From: Streptomyces sp. NBC_01317
GTDB lineage: Bacteria > Actinomycetota > Actinomycetes > Streptomycetales > Streptomycetaceae
Length of the DNA stretch: 64,000 nt
Direction of reading: 5' to 3'
Assembly: GCF_035961655.1 (NCBI RefSeq)
Contig: NZ_CP108393.1
Coordinates: forward strand, 5,255,001-5,319,000
Shown: positions 32,251 through 41,300 of the stretch, piece after piece
How the letters are laid out: each line of letters begins with the position of its first letter
Numbering within the stretch: the stretch's first letter is position 1
The notes under the pieces: model-generated
The model's input: only the letters and a program-made list of their open reading frames with translations
What the model was told of the DNA's origin: nothing
Databases searched by the model: none
Position numbers and translations under genes: made by a program

Positions 32251-32287
32251 GCCCCGCCCGGGGCATCGGAACCGGATCGGGGCGGTG

Positions 32288-34264
32288 TCACGTCAGGAAG
32301 ACGCGGCGCACCACCCGTTCCGCCGCCCCGGCGTCCGCGTACGGGCAGAAGCGCGCCCGGAACGCCGTCCTGAGCTGGGCCGAGCGCGAGCCGCGCCAGT
32401 GGTCCGTGGTGAAGATGTCGATCAGCTCGTCCTCGGTACGGGCCACCGCGCCCGGCGGGAATGCGCTCAGGTCCACGGAGGTGCCCCGGACGGCCTCGAA
32501 GACCTGGCGGTCGGCGTGGTGCAGGACGATCGGCCGGTCCAGGTGCGCGTAGTCGAACATCAGCGGCGCGTAGTCCGTGATCAGCGCGTCCGAGACCAGA
32601 CAGAGGACTTCCGCGGACGGGTGCTCCGACACGTCCATGATCCGGGGGTGGGGCGCGGCGGGAGCCACCCGGGTCAGGACGACGTAGCGCGGGCCCAGGG
32701 ACCGGGCGAGGCGTTCCAGGTCCAGTGACGGCGTCTGCACGCGGTGGTGGTCGCGGTGCGCGGGGGCGTACAGGACCGTGGTGAAGCCCTCCGGAATGCC
32801 CAGGGACTCCCTCAGGCCCGGCACGTCGGCGGGGGCGTGGAGCGTGTCGTGGCGGGGGTGGCCGTATTCGAGGGTGGTCGCGGGGGAGGGGTACGCCTTC
32901 TCGTGGGTCAGGGTCGCGTGGCGGTTGGCCGAGAGGGTGTAGTCCCACCGGGCCGCATCCTTGAGGAGCCTGGGGAGGTCCATCGGCACCGCCGGGCGGT
33001 CCGCCAGGTCCAGGCCGACGGACCCGAGCGGGGTGCCGCGGTGGGTCTGGAGCAGCGTCTGGCCGGGGCGTTCGACCAGCCGGGGGTCGAAGAGGGTGTC
33101 GCTGGTGAGGTACGCGGACCTGGCCAGCGCGGTCCAGTACGCGAAGGAGTCCGGGTCGGTGAGCCAGGACGTCCGGATGCCCGGCGCCAGTTCGCGTACC
33201 TTCCGCTCGATCGCGGCGGGGTCGCCGCCGGGGCCGTACGTGGCGAAGGCCGCGCGGTCGGCGCGCAGCGGAAGCCGGCGCTGGACGGCGTAGTGGAGGC
33301 GCAGGGCCACCGCGCGCACGGCGCGGCGTACGGCGGTGGTCGTACGGCGTGCGCGGGCGCGCAGGGCGCGGGCGGCGCGGAGGACGGCGTACGTACGGTG
33401 GGCGCCGTGACGCAGCAGGGGATGGCCGACGAGCGTGCCCGGGGTGCGGTAGCGGCGGTGGTGGGCGCGGGCCCGGCGGAAGAACGCGGCGCGCGGCCGG
33501 GCGGTGGCCGCCAGCAGCGCGAGGTGGTCGAGCATGCGCCGGTGCACGACCGGGCGCCAACGGGCCTCCTCGGGGCGGCCGGTGAGGAAGGCGAAGACGC
33601 GGTCGTACGGGGCGAAGACGTCCAGGTGCGCGGACGGCGGCGCGGGCAGCGGGAGTGGGCGCTCCACCGCGCACACCTGGCCGAGTGTCACGATCGACGC
33701 GGCCGTCATCAGCGCCGGGTAGGTCCAGGCGACGTCGGAGAAGCGGCCGGGCGGGAAGGTGAGGCCCGCGCTCTCCACGAACTCCCTGCGGTACGCCTTG
33801 TCGGTGGCCGTCAGCAGGAAGGGCAGCGCGTCCGGGGCGACCTCTTCGGTGAGTGTGGCCACACACGGGGTGCGTACGGTCCCGTCCGACGGGTGCGCGA
33901 CGGCGTGGTCATGGACGAGGACATCGGGGCTGTCCGTCTCCTTGAGCCGGTCCGAGAGGGCCTGGAGCGCGCCGGGGACGAGGGTGTCCCGGCCGTCGAG
34001 GAAGATCACGTAATCGGCGGTGGCGCGGGCGAGTCCGGCGTTGCGCGCCGGTCCCGCGCCCGCGTGCGCGGTGAGACGGACCGGGGTGAGACGGGGGTCA
34101 CGGGCCGCGCACGCGTCGATGATCTCGCCGCAGGCGTCGGGCGAACCGTCGTCCACCACAATCAGTTCCAGGTCGTCGCAGGTCTGCGTCCGTACCGATT
34201 CCAGGCAGTCCTGGAGGTACGCCTGGACCTTGTACGCGGTGACGATCACGCTGAACCGGGGCAT
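32288..34264 (-). CDS. Bifunctional GT2 glycosyltransferase / CDP-glycerol glycerophosphotransferase
   Basis: 658 aa. Residues 1-about 220 are a GT-A family 2 transferase (FSVIVTAYKVQAYLQDCLES, VVDDGSPD, YVIFLDGRDTLVPGA). From about 330 to the end comes a CDP-glycerol glycerophosphotransferase-type domain, recognisable by LLQTHRGTPLGSVGLDL, VLYAPAHRDHHRVQT and DALITDYAPLMFDYAHLDRP. Arg-rich residues about 285-330 join the two. The enzyme would build or decorate a wall polymer with glycosyl and polyol-phosphate units at the inner face of the membrane. The neighbouring TagGH-like exporter fits. The usual DxD in the GT2 part appears as DGRD, so its activity should not be assumed. Confidence 0.87.
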   Translation of the reverse strand: MPRFSVIVTAYKVQAYLQDCLESVRTQTCDDLELIVVDDGSPDACGEIIDACAARDPRLTPVRLTAHAGAGPARNAGLARATADYVIFLDGRDTLVPGALQALSDRLKETDSPDVLVHDHAVAHPSDGTVRTPCVATLTEEVAPDALPFLLTATDKAYRREFVESAGLTFPPGRFSDVAWTYPALMTAASIVTLGQVCAVERPLPLPAPPSAHLDVFAPYDRVFAFLTGRPEEARWRPVVHRRMLDHLALLAATARPRAAFFRRARAHHRRYRTPGTLVGHPLLRHGAHRTYAVLRAARALRARARRTTTAVRRAVRAVALRLHYAVQRRLPLRADRAAFATYGPGGDPAAIERKVRELAPGIRTSWLTDPDSFAYWTALARSAYLTSDTLFDPRLVERPGQTLLQTHRGTPLGSVGLDLADRPAVPMDLPRLLKDAARWDYTLSANRHATLTHEKAYPSPATTLEYGHPRHDTLHAPADVPGLRESLGIPEGFTTVLYAPAHRDHHRVQTPSLDLERLARSLGPRYVVLTRVAPAAPHPRIMDVSEHPSAEVLCLVSDALITDYAPLMFDYAHLDRPIVLHHADRQVFEAVRGTSVDLSAFPPGAVARTEDELIDIFTTDHWRGSRSAQLRTAFRARFCPYADAGAAERVVRRVFLT

Positions 34265-34350
34265 GGCCCGGGAACGGCCGCAGAGGCGCCGGGGTTACGC
34301 GGGACGGGCCGAACGGGGGACAGGACGCGCGGGACGCCCGCACGGGACAA

Positions 34351-34383
34351 CGCGCCGGGGAGGAGTGAACCCTCCCCGGCGCG
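34351..34383 (-). terminator. Terminator of the sugar ABC importer operon
   Basis: CGCGCCGGGGAGG (34351-34363) pairs perfectly with 34371-34383 around a 7-nt loop, 27 bp beyond the stop of the last permease gene. GCCGTCAAGT, the end of that gene, is repeated just downstream, next to the hairpin. Confidence 0.8.
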
Positions 34384-34409
34384 CGGTCACTTGACGGCTG
34401 TGTTCACGG

Positions 34410-35291
34410 CTACTTGACGGCCCCCGCCATCACGCCCGTCACGAACTGCCGCTGGAACGCGAAGAACACGACCAGCGGGATCACCATCGACACGAACGCC
34501 CCGGGCGCCAGCACGTCGACGTTGTTCCCGAACTGCCGTACCTGCTGCTGGAGTGCGACCGTGATCGGCGGATTCTTGGAGTCCGCGAAGACCAGCGCCA
34601 CCAGCATGTCGTTCCAGACCCAGAGGAACTGGAAGATGCCCAGCGAGGCGATGGCCGGCCCGCCCAGCGGCATCACTACCCGCGTGAACAGCCTGATCTC
34701 GCCCGCCCCGTCGAGCCGCGCCGCTTCGAGCAACTCCCTGGGGATCTCGGCGAAGAAGTTGCGCAGCAGGAAGATCGCGAAGGGCAGACCGAAGGCGACA
34801 TGGAAGAGGATCACGCCGAAGGTCGTCTCGAAGATGCCGACGGCGCCGAAGAGTTTCGACACCGGGACCAGCGCGACCTGCACCGGCACGACCAACAGGC
34901 CGACCACCACCAGGAACCACCAGTCGCGCCCCGGGAAGTCCATCCAGGCGAAGGCGTATCCGGCGAGCGAACCGATCACCACGACGAGCAGGGTCGCCGG
35001 GACGGTGATCAGGATCGTGGAGAACAGGGAGTTGGTGATGACGTCGTTGTCGAGGAGCCGGGAGTAGTTCTCCGTGGTCAGCTGCGCGGGGGCGGTGAAG
35101 ACCTGCCACCACCCGCTCGCGCTGATGTCCGTGGAGTCGCGCAGCGAGGAGAACAGCAGCCCGATCGTCGGCATCAGCCAGAACAGCGCGACCAGGAGCA
35201 GGAAGACACGCAGGACGCCGCCCCCCGCCCGGGCCGCGAGCCGGGCCGCGAGGGACTGCTTCGCCTTGACCGCGGGCTCGGTCGTGGTCAT
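34410..35291 (-). CDS. Carbohydrate ABC transporter permease (MalG-like)
   Basis: 293 aa from the ATG at 35291, which overlaps the TGA of the upstream permease (ATGA). Six membrane segments are visible, starting VLRVFLLLVALFWLMPTIGL. The cytoplasmic EAA loop reads EIPRELLEAARLDGAGEIRL, the docking site for the ATPase. The C-terminal FQRQFVTGVMAGAVK is typical of MalG-like permeases. It forms the translocation pore together with the next gene upstream. No ATPase gene lies in the operon; in Streptomyces the shared ATPase MsiK commonly energises such importers. Confidence 0.93.
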   Translation of the reverse strand: MTTTEPAVKAKQSLAARLAARAGGGVLRVFLLLVALFWLMPTIGLLFSSLRDSTDISASGWWQVFTAPAQLTTENYSRLLDNDVITNSLFSTILITVPATLLVVVIGSLAGYAFAWMDFPGRDWWFLVVVGLLVVPVQVALVPVSKLFGAVGIFETTFGVILFHVAFGLPFAIFLLRNFFAEIPRELLEAARLDGAGEIRLFTRVVMPLGGPAIASLGIFQFLWVWNDMLVALVFADSKNPPITVALQQQVRQFGNNVDVLAPGAFVSMVIPLVVFFAFQRQFVTGVMAGAVK

Positions 35292-36658
35292 CGGCGAGTC
35301 TCCTTTCGCATCCTGCGGACGTTGAACAGCATCACCGGGATCACCAGCAGGAGCAGCAGTACGGCGATGGCGCTGCCGACGCCGAGATCCGCGTCCGTGC
35401 CGAACGACGACCGGTAGAGCTGGAGCGCCAGTACGTTGGCGTCGTCCTGGGACGAGCCGGGCGCGATGATGAAGACCAGGTCGAAGATCTTCAGCACGTT
35501 GATCATCAGGGTGACCATGACCACCGCGAGGACCGGGGCGAGCAGGGGCACGGTGATCCGGCGGAAGACCTGCCACTCGTTGGCGCCGTCCACCCGTGCC
35601 GCTTCGAGCAGTTCACGCGGCACGCTCGCCAGGCCCGCCGCGATGAGGACCATCGCGAAGCCCGCCCACATCCACAGATAGCTGCCGATGATGGCGGGGG
35701 TGACCAGGTTCGGCCCGAGCCAGTTCACCCCGTTGTACGGCTCCCGGAAGTTCGAGGCGGGCAGCCGGAGCTGGGCGCCGTCCGCCTCGGCGGGGAGGGT
35801 GAACGTACCGTCGGCGGCGGCTTCGGTGCTCGCGACGACCTTGCCGTCCTTGACCGCCTCGACCTTGATGCCCTTGAGGCCCAGCTCGGACGCGTCGATG
35901 ACGTTGGGCTTTCCGCCGCCGCCCCGGGTGAAGTCCAGCCAGGCCGTGCCGTTGACCTTGTCTTCGGAGCCGGAACTGTCCGACGGCTGCGGCGCCTTCG
36001 CCCGCTCGGCGTCGGACGGCATCACGTCCGGGGCCACCCCGACCAGGGGCAGCTGTACGTCCGTACCCGCCCGGACCGTGTCCTTGGTGACGAACGCGCC
36101 GCCGCCCGCCGCCTTCAGCGGGTGCACCGGCAGCGGATGGGCCTTGGGGAAGCCGGCCGAGTCGCTGAACGTGTCGTGCACGCCCACCCAGACGGCGTTG
36201 GCGATCCCGCGCTCCGGGTCCTGCTCGTACACGAGCCGGAAGATGATGCCCGACGCGAGCATCGAGATCGCCATCGGCATGAAGACCACGAGCTTGAACG
36301 CCGTGCCCCAGCGCACCCGTTCGGTGAGCACGGCGAAGATCAGGCCCAGCGCGGTGGCGACCGTCGGGGCGACGACGACCCAGATCGCGTTGTTCTTGAC
36401 CGCCGTCAGGATGGTGTCGTCGGTGAATATCTCGATGTAGTTGTCGAGCCCGGCGAAGCTGCCGCCGGACTTGTCGAAGAAGGACCGGTAGACCGAGAAC
36501 CCGATGGGGTAGACCACGAGCGCGCCCAGCAGCACGAGCGCGGGCAGCAGGAAGCCGGCCGCGATCGTTTTACGTGTGCCTGTCACGCTCTTGCGTGTGT
36601 TGCCCGGGACGGAGGGCACCGGCGTGGTGCTCTTGGTGCCCTCCGCTGTCGCCGACAT
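35288..36658 (-). CDS. Carbohydrate ABC transporter permease (MalF-like) with a large extracytoplasmic insertion
   Basis: 456 aa, about 150 longer than a typical sugar permease. The usual core is present: a first segment near 31-55, KNNAIWVVVAPTVATALGLI, FKLVVFMPMAISMLASGIIF, and the EAA loop SVPRELLEAARVDGANEWQV at 345-364. The extra material lies at about 160-318 between the third and fourth core segments, on the outer face. It includes a stretch at about 262-305 (IKVEAVKDGKVVASTEAAAD, FTLPAEADGAQLRLPAS) that reads like a carboxypeptidase-regulatory or Ig-like beta-sandwich. This recalls the P2 loop of E. coli MalF, which contacts the binding protein. The gene starts 4 bp after the binding-protein stop. 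Confidence 0.9.
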   Translation of the reverse strand: MSATAEGTKSTTPVPSVPGNTRKSVTGTRKTIAAGFLLPALVLLGALVVYPIGFSVYRSFFDKSGGSFAGLDNYIEIFTDDTILTAVKNNAIWVVVAPTVATALGLIFAVLTERVRWGTAFKLVVFMPMAISMLASGIIFRLVYEQDPERGIANAVWVGVHDTFSDSAGFPKAHPLPVHPLKAAGGGAFVTKDTVRAGTDVQLPLVGVAPDVMPSDAERAKAPQPSDSSGSEDKVNGTAWLDFTRGGGGKPNVIDASELGLKGIKVEAVKDGKVVASTEAAADGTFTLPAEADGAQLRLPASNFREPYNGVNWLGPNLVTPAIIGSYLWMWAGFAMVLIAAGLASVPRELLEAARVDGANEWQVFRRITVPLLAPVLAVVMVTLMINVLKIFDLVFIIAPGSSQDDANVLALQLYRSSFGTDADLGVGSAIAVLLLLLVIPVMLFNVRRMRKETRR

Positions 36659-36662
36659 CCCG

Positions 36663-38063
36663 TCAGCTCTTGTACGCCTTGGCCGCGTCCGACTCCAGCT
36701 TCCGCTGGGCCCCCGCGACGTCCTTCGGGTTCTTCAGGAAGTCCTGGAGGGCCTTCCACTCGCCCTTGCCGGGCGTACCGCCGAACGACTGCGGCATCTG
36801 GTCCGACATGTCGAAGCGGAAGTCGTCGCCCGCCGCGATCAGCGCCTTCGCGATGTCCCGCTGGACGTCGTTCGGGTACGCGGCCACGTCCAGGCCCTTG
36901 TTGGGCGAGAGGAAGCCGCCGGACTCCGCCCAGATCTTCGCGGCGTCCGGGGAGGCCAGGAACGTCAGCAGCGCCTGCGCGCCCTTGGAGTCCTTGAGCG
37001 CCACCGCCGCGTCGCCGCCGGTCACCACGGGGGCGTCGGGGCCGACCGCGGGGAACGGGAAGACCTTGGCGTCCGTACCGATCTTGGCCTCGGTCTGGCC
37101 GATGTTGACGCCCACGAAGTCGCCCTCGAAGACCATCGCGCCCTTCGGCTGGTCGCCGCCGGTGAAGGTCTGGGTGACGGACGCGGGGTACTCCGTCTGG
37201 AGCGCGCCGTCCGCGCCGCCCGCGATCAGCGCGGGCTTGCCGAAGAGCTGGCCGAGGGTGGTCAGCGCGTCCCGCACCGAGCCGTCGGTCCACTTGATCT
37301 TGTGCTGCGCGAGCTGGTCGTACTTCTCCGGGCCCGCCTGGGAGAGGTAGATGTTCTCGAACCAGTCGGTGAGCGTCCAGCCGTCCGCGCCGGCGACCGA
37401 CACCGGGGTGACTCCCGAGGCCGAGATCGTCTCGGCGGTCGTCAGGAAGTCCTTCCAGGTCGTGGGGACCGTGGCGCCCGCGTTCTCGAACGCGGCGTTG
37501 TTGTACCAGACCAGCGACTTGTTGGCGGCCTTGAAGTACACGCCGTACTGGGTGCCGTCGACCGCGCCGAGGTCCTGCCAGCCCTGGTCGTAGTTCTTCG
37601 CGAGCTGGGCCTTCGCCTCCGCGCCGACCGGCTTGGCCCACTTCTTCGCCACGGCCTGCTGGATCGCGCCGACCTGCGGCAGCATCGCCACGTCGGGCGG
37701 ACTGCCGCCGGCGATCTTCGTACCGAGGAAGTTGACGATCGGGTCCTGCGCGGGCACGAACGTGACGCTCGCGCCGGTGCGCTTCTCGAACTCCGTGAGG
37801 ACCTTGGTGAAGTTCTCCTGCTCGGGGCCGGTCCAGACCGCCGCGACCTCGATCTTCTCCCCGTCGAGCTTGGGCAGTTGGACCGTGGCCGCCGGAGCCT
37901 TGCTCGCCGGTGTGTCCGTGTCCGTGCCCTTGCCGTCGTCCGAGCCGCCGCAGCCCGCGAGGGTCACGGCGCCCGCGGCGACGATCGCCACGGCGACCGT
38001 GCGGGTGGTACGTGTGCTGGTACGTGTGGCAAGAGCCCTACGTGCTGTACGAGTTGTGCGCAT
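36663..38063 (-). CDS. Sugar ABC transporter substrate-binding lipoprotein
   Basis: 466 aa. An Arg/Thr-rich start is followed by a hydrophobic segment and the lipobox VTLAGC, with Cys at about 38, so the mature protein is tethered outside the membrane. The body has the family 1 solute-binding pattern: FTKVLTEFEKRTGASVTFVP, GSPPDVAMLPQVGAIQQAVA, YGVYFKAANKSLVWYNNAAF and TWKDFLTTAETIS. The sugar cannot be deduced. It is the first gene of the importer operon, whose promoter should lie in 38064-38330. No dedicated LacI-type regulator is encoded next to it. Confidence 0.94.
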   Translation of the reverse strand: MRTTRTARRALATRTSTRTTRTVAVAIVAAGAVTLAGCGGSDDGKGTDTDTPASKAPAATVQLPKLDGEKIEVAAVWTGPEQENFTKVLTEFEKRTGASVTFVPAQDPIVNFLGTKIAGGSPPDVAMLPQVGAIQQAVAKKWAKPVGAEAKAQLAKNYDQGWQDLGAVDGTQYGVYFKAANKSLVWYNNAAFENAGATVPTTWKDFLTTAETISASGVTPVSVAGADGWTLTDWFENIYLSQAGPEKYDQLAQHKIKWTDGSVRDALTTLGQLFGKPALIAGGADGALQTEYPASVTQTFTGGDQPKGAMVFEGDFVGVNIGQTEAKIGTDAKVFPFPAVGPDAPVVTGGDAAVALKDSKGAQALLTFLASPDAAKIWAESGGFLSPNKGLDVAAYPNDVQRDIAKALIAAGDDFRFDMSDQMPQSFGGTPGKGEWKALQDFLKNPKDVAGAQRKLESDAAKAYKS

Positions 38064-38279
38064 CGCTGCCCCGTCTCTCCCGTGCGCGTCTGGTTCTACG
38101 CATACGGAACCGGCGTCGCAGCCGTGACGTGGCGGCGCCGCTCTCGTCCCGTGGGCACAGTCCTACGCCGGGTGACCGGGCGCCGCAATACTGCGCTCAT
38201 GGCCAACTCGCTGATCGTGATGGGCTCGTGACGTGCCACAACGGGGTTCGGCGGACGTATGGGGATCTTGTGTGTCTTA

Positions 38280-38325
38280 GAGGCGGGCGGCGGTCCGACG
38301 ACGAGGCGGGCGGCGGTCCGACGAC
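38280..38325. repeat. Exact 23-bp tandem duplication
   Basis: A 23-bp unit beginning GAGGCGGGCGGCGGTCC occurs twice in a row (38280-38302 and 38303-38325), just after the 3' end of the FHA-FtsK gene and upstream of the importer operon. The rest of the 267-bp gap (38064-38330) shows no gene and no clear terminator. Confidence 0.8.
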
Positions 38326-38330
38326 CGTTT

Positions 38331-41300
38331 CTAGGGGTGGGCCGGAGCGAGCGGAGCGACCGGTACGGCGTGGACGGACCGGGCCGCCCGTTCCAGGGCG
38401 CTGGCGAGCAGCGCCAGGTCCGTCGGCCCGTTGCCCAGCTCCCTGACAGGCCTGCGGGCCGGCGGGTCGCCCATGCGCTCCCACTCCAGCGGTACGACGG
38501 TCGGCCGCAGCGTCGCCGTACGGGGGATGCGGCCCGTCACCCGGCCGCCCTGGAACGGGGTGACCCGGCCGTCCGGATGGCCGAGGCGGCCCCGGCCCGG
38601 CGACGGATCGTCCGGGGACGGGGTCGCGGGCGGCGGGTCCAGCACCACGCGGAGCCGCGCGCCCTGCGCCAGATCCGTGTCGCTGGTGCGGTTCGGACAG
38701 GCGGACGACGCGACCAGGTGGACGCCGAGCCGCTCACCGTCCCGGGCCACCGCCTCCAGCGCCCGTACGACGGAACCGGCCGCCGGACGGCCGGGGCTGC
38801 CGAGCGCGGGCGCCACCAGCGCGTCGAAGTCGTCCACCAGCACGACGAGCCGGGGCAGCGACGGCTGTTCCGGTTCCGGTTCCGTACGCGCCGAGGTCGT
38901 CCTGAGCCGCAGCGTCCCGCTCGGCGGGGTGCGCTGTTCGCCGCCGCTCGGCGGACGCGGGCCGACCATCCGCTCCGCCACCTCGTGCCTGCTGTGCCAC
39001 TCGGTGAAGTCCAGCCGGCCCAGCAGCTCCGCGCGGCGTTTCAGCTCGGCGCCCAGCGCCTGGGCGAACTCCCGCATCCTGACCGGCTCCGAGGCGACCA
39101 ACAGCTCCAGGACGTGCGGCAGTTCCGTACAGGCACCGAGCCCCTCGCCGCGCTCGCCGCCCGCGCCGTCCACCAGCAGCAGCCCCAGCCGGTCGGGCCG
39201 CTCGGCGGCGGCCAGCGAGGCGGCGACGGAGCGCAGCAGTTCCGAACGGCCGCTGCCGGACGGGCCCTCGATCAGCAGATGCGGGCCCTCCTCGGCCAGA
39301 TCGACGCTCACCGGGCCGTGCGGCCCCGCGCCGAGCACCGCCGTGCAGTCGGCCGTACCGTCCGCGGCGGACGCCCAACGGGCCATCAGGGACGCCGGGG
39401 TGGCACGCGCCAGCCCCAACTCGTCGAGCAGCCGCGCCGACGACGGCAGCGCGGCGGCCGGCCGCCCCGGGCCACCGCCACCGACCGCCGTACGCAGCGG
39501 CGCCAGCGCCCGGCCGAAGCGCTCGGCCCAGGCCGGCGAGACCGCGTCCACCACGGCGACCGTGCCGTGCCCCGCGGGCTCCCCGACCGCCGTACGCAAC
39601 AGGCGCAGCGCGGTGGCCACATCGCCGCTCAGCAGGCCGACGGCCCCGCACTCACGGAAGGGCAGCGAGGCCGCGCACGCCGTCTCGTAGGTCGCGGCGA
39701 CCGGCGAGAGGGGCGAGGCGGCCGGGGTCTCGGCCAGACAGATCAGATGGATGCCGGCGGCGGCGCCGGCGCTCGCCAGCCGCGCGGTCACCTGGCGCAG
39801 CGACGCGGAACCGGGATCACCGTCCACCACCACGACCGTGTACGGCCCCTCGTGGCGCGCGGCGGCCCGCGCGACGGACTCCGGGTCGGCCGAGGCCCAG
39901 CCCGTGCCGAGCGGCCCGGCGTCGAGCCTGCGGGTCAGCTCGGCGGTCCTGGCGGTGGCCTGGTCCCGGTCGTAGGCGAGCAGCAGCCGGCAGTCCTGGC
40001 CGTGCGCGGGGCGCACCTGGGGCAGCCAGCCGAGCCAGCCCCACTCCTGCCCGCGCTGCTCGGGGGTGCGCGCCCGGTCCGTACTGATCAGGACGATCTC
40101 CAGATCGGCGGGGGAGTGCAGCGCGGCGAGCTGGGCGACGACCGAACGGGCCAGGCCGGTCAGCCGCTCCCGGGGCCCGGCCAGGCCCAGCGAACCGGCC
40201 TCGCGCAGCCCGAGGGTCACCGGCACGCCGGGCAGAAGCCCCGCGCCGTCCGGCGCCGGGCGGTCCGCCGTGCCCAGCCGGACGACCAGCGCCTCGGGGT
40301 GGTCGCTGTCGCGCTCCCAGAGGCGCGGTCCCGGGCCGAGGGCCGTCAGCAGGACCTCGGCGGGGTCCGGCCAGGTCTCCGCGAGCGGCGCGCGCCCCGC
40401 CGGGTCCGCCGGGGGGCGGGGCCCCGGGGCGCTCTCGGCGGGTTCTTCCTCCCGGCTCCCGGCCAGCCGCCTGGCCCACGCTCCTATGCCGCCGCGCCGC
40501 CGGGCCGCCGCGTCGGGCAGCTGGGTGCCACGGGTGGGCGTGCCCTGGCGGCGGGTGCCGGTGGTCCTGCTGTGGGACTGGGGGCCGTCTCCGAGGTCGT
40601 CGGCGGCGGGGGCGGACGGCTGCTCGCTGTCCGCCGCCCTGCTGTGCGCGCCTCCCGGGCCGGTGTCGGCGTCCGGGCCCCGGCCTTCGGAGCCCCGGCC
40701 TTCGGAGCCCCGGCCGTCGGGGCCCCGTCCGGAGGTGGAGAAGCCGTAGTGCGTGTCGACGGCGCTCCGGGGATCGGGCACCCGTGGGTCGCGGGACCGG
40801 CTTCCGTACGAGTGGACCGTCCGGCCGTGCGGCTCCTCGGGCACGCTCCGGGCCTGCCCGGTGCCGTACCGCTGATCCTGGCCGGAGGTCCGGCCGGTGC
40901 CGGGCCGTAGTCCGGGCTGAGGGGCGTGCGCGGGCGTGTGCTGAGGTCCGCGCGATCCGTCGCCGTACGATCCGTCGCCGTACGCGCCGTCCTGTGATCC
41001 GTCCGACGGCGGACCCTGGGGCGGTCCCTGCCGCGCTCCCGGTACGGACCGCTGCTCCGGGAACGGCGCCCCGGACCCGGACGACCCGGTCCCGGACCGC
41101 TGTCCGCCGTACTGGGGCCCCGGCGAGACGCCCGCGGGGCCGAGGCCCGAGCCGTCCGAGCCGTACCCCCCGGAGCCGTACGCGCCGGTCTCCGTGGACC
41201 TGCCGTCGGCGTCGCCCGCGTGTGCGCCGGCACCGTCCCCGAACCCGCCCTCCGGGCGCACCACCCGCAGATGGCCCTCCCCGTCCGGGGTCGTCGGCAG

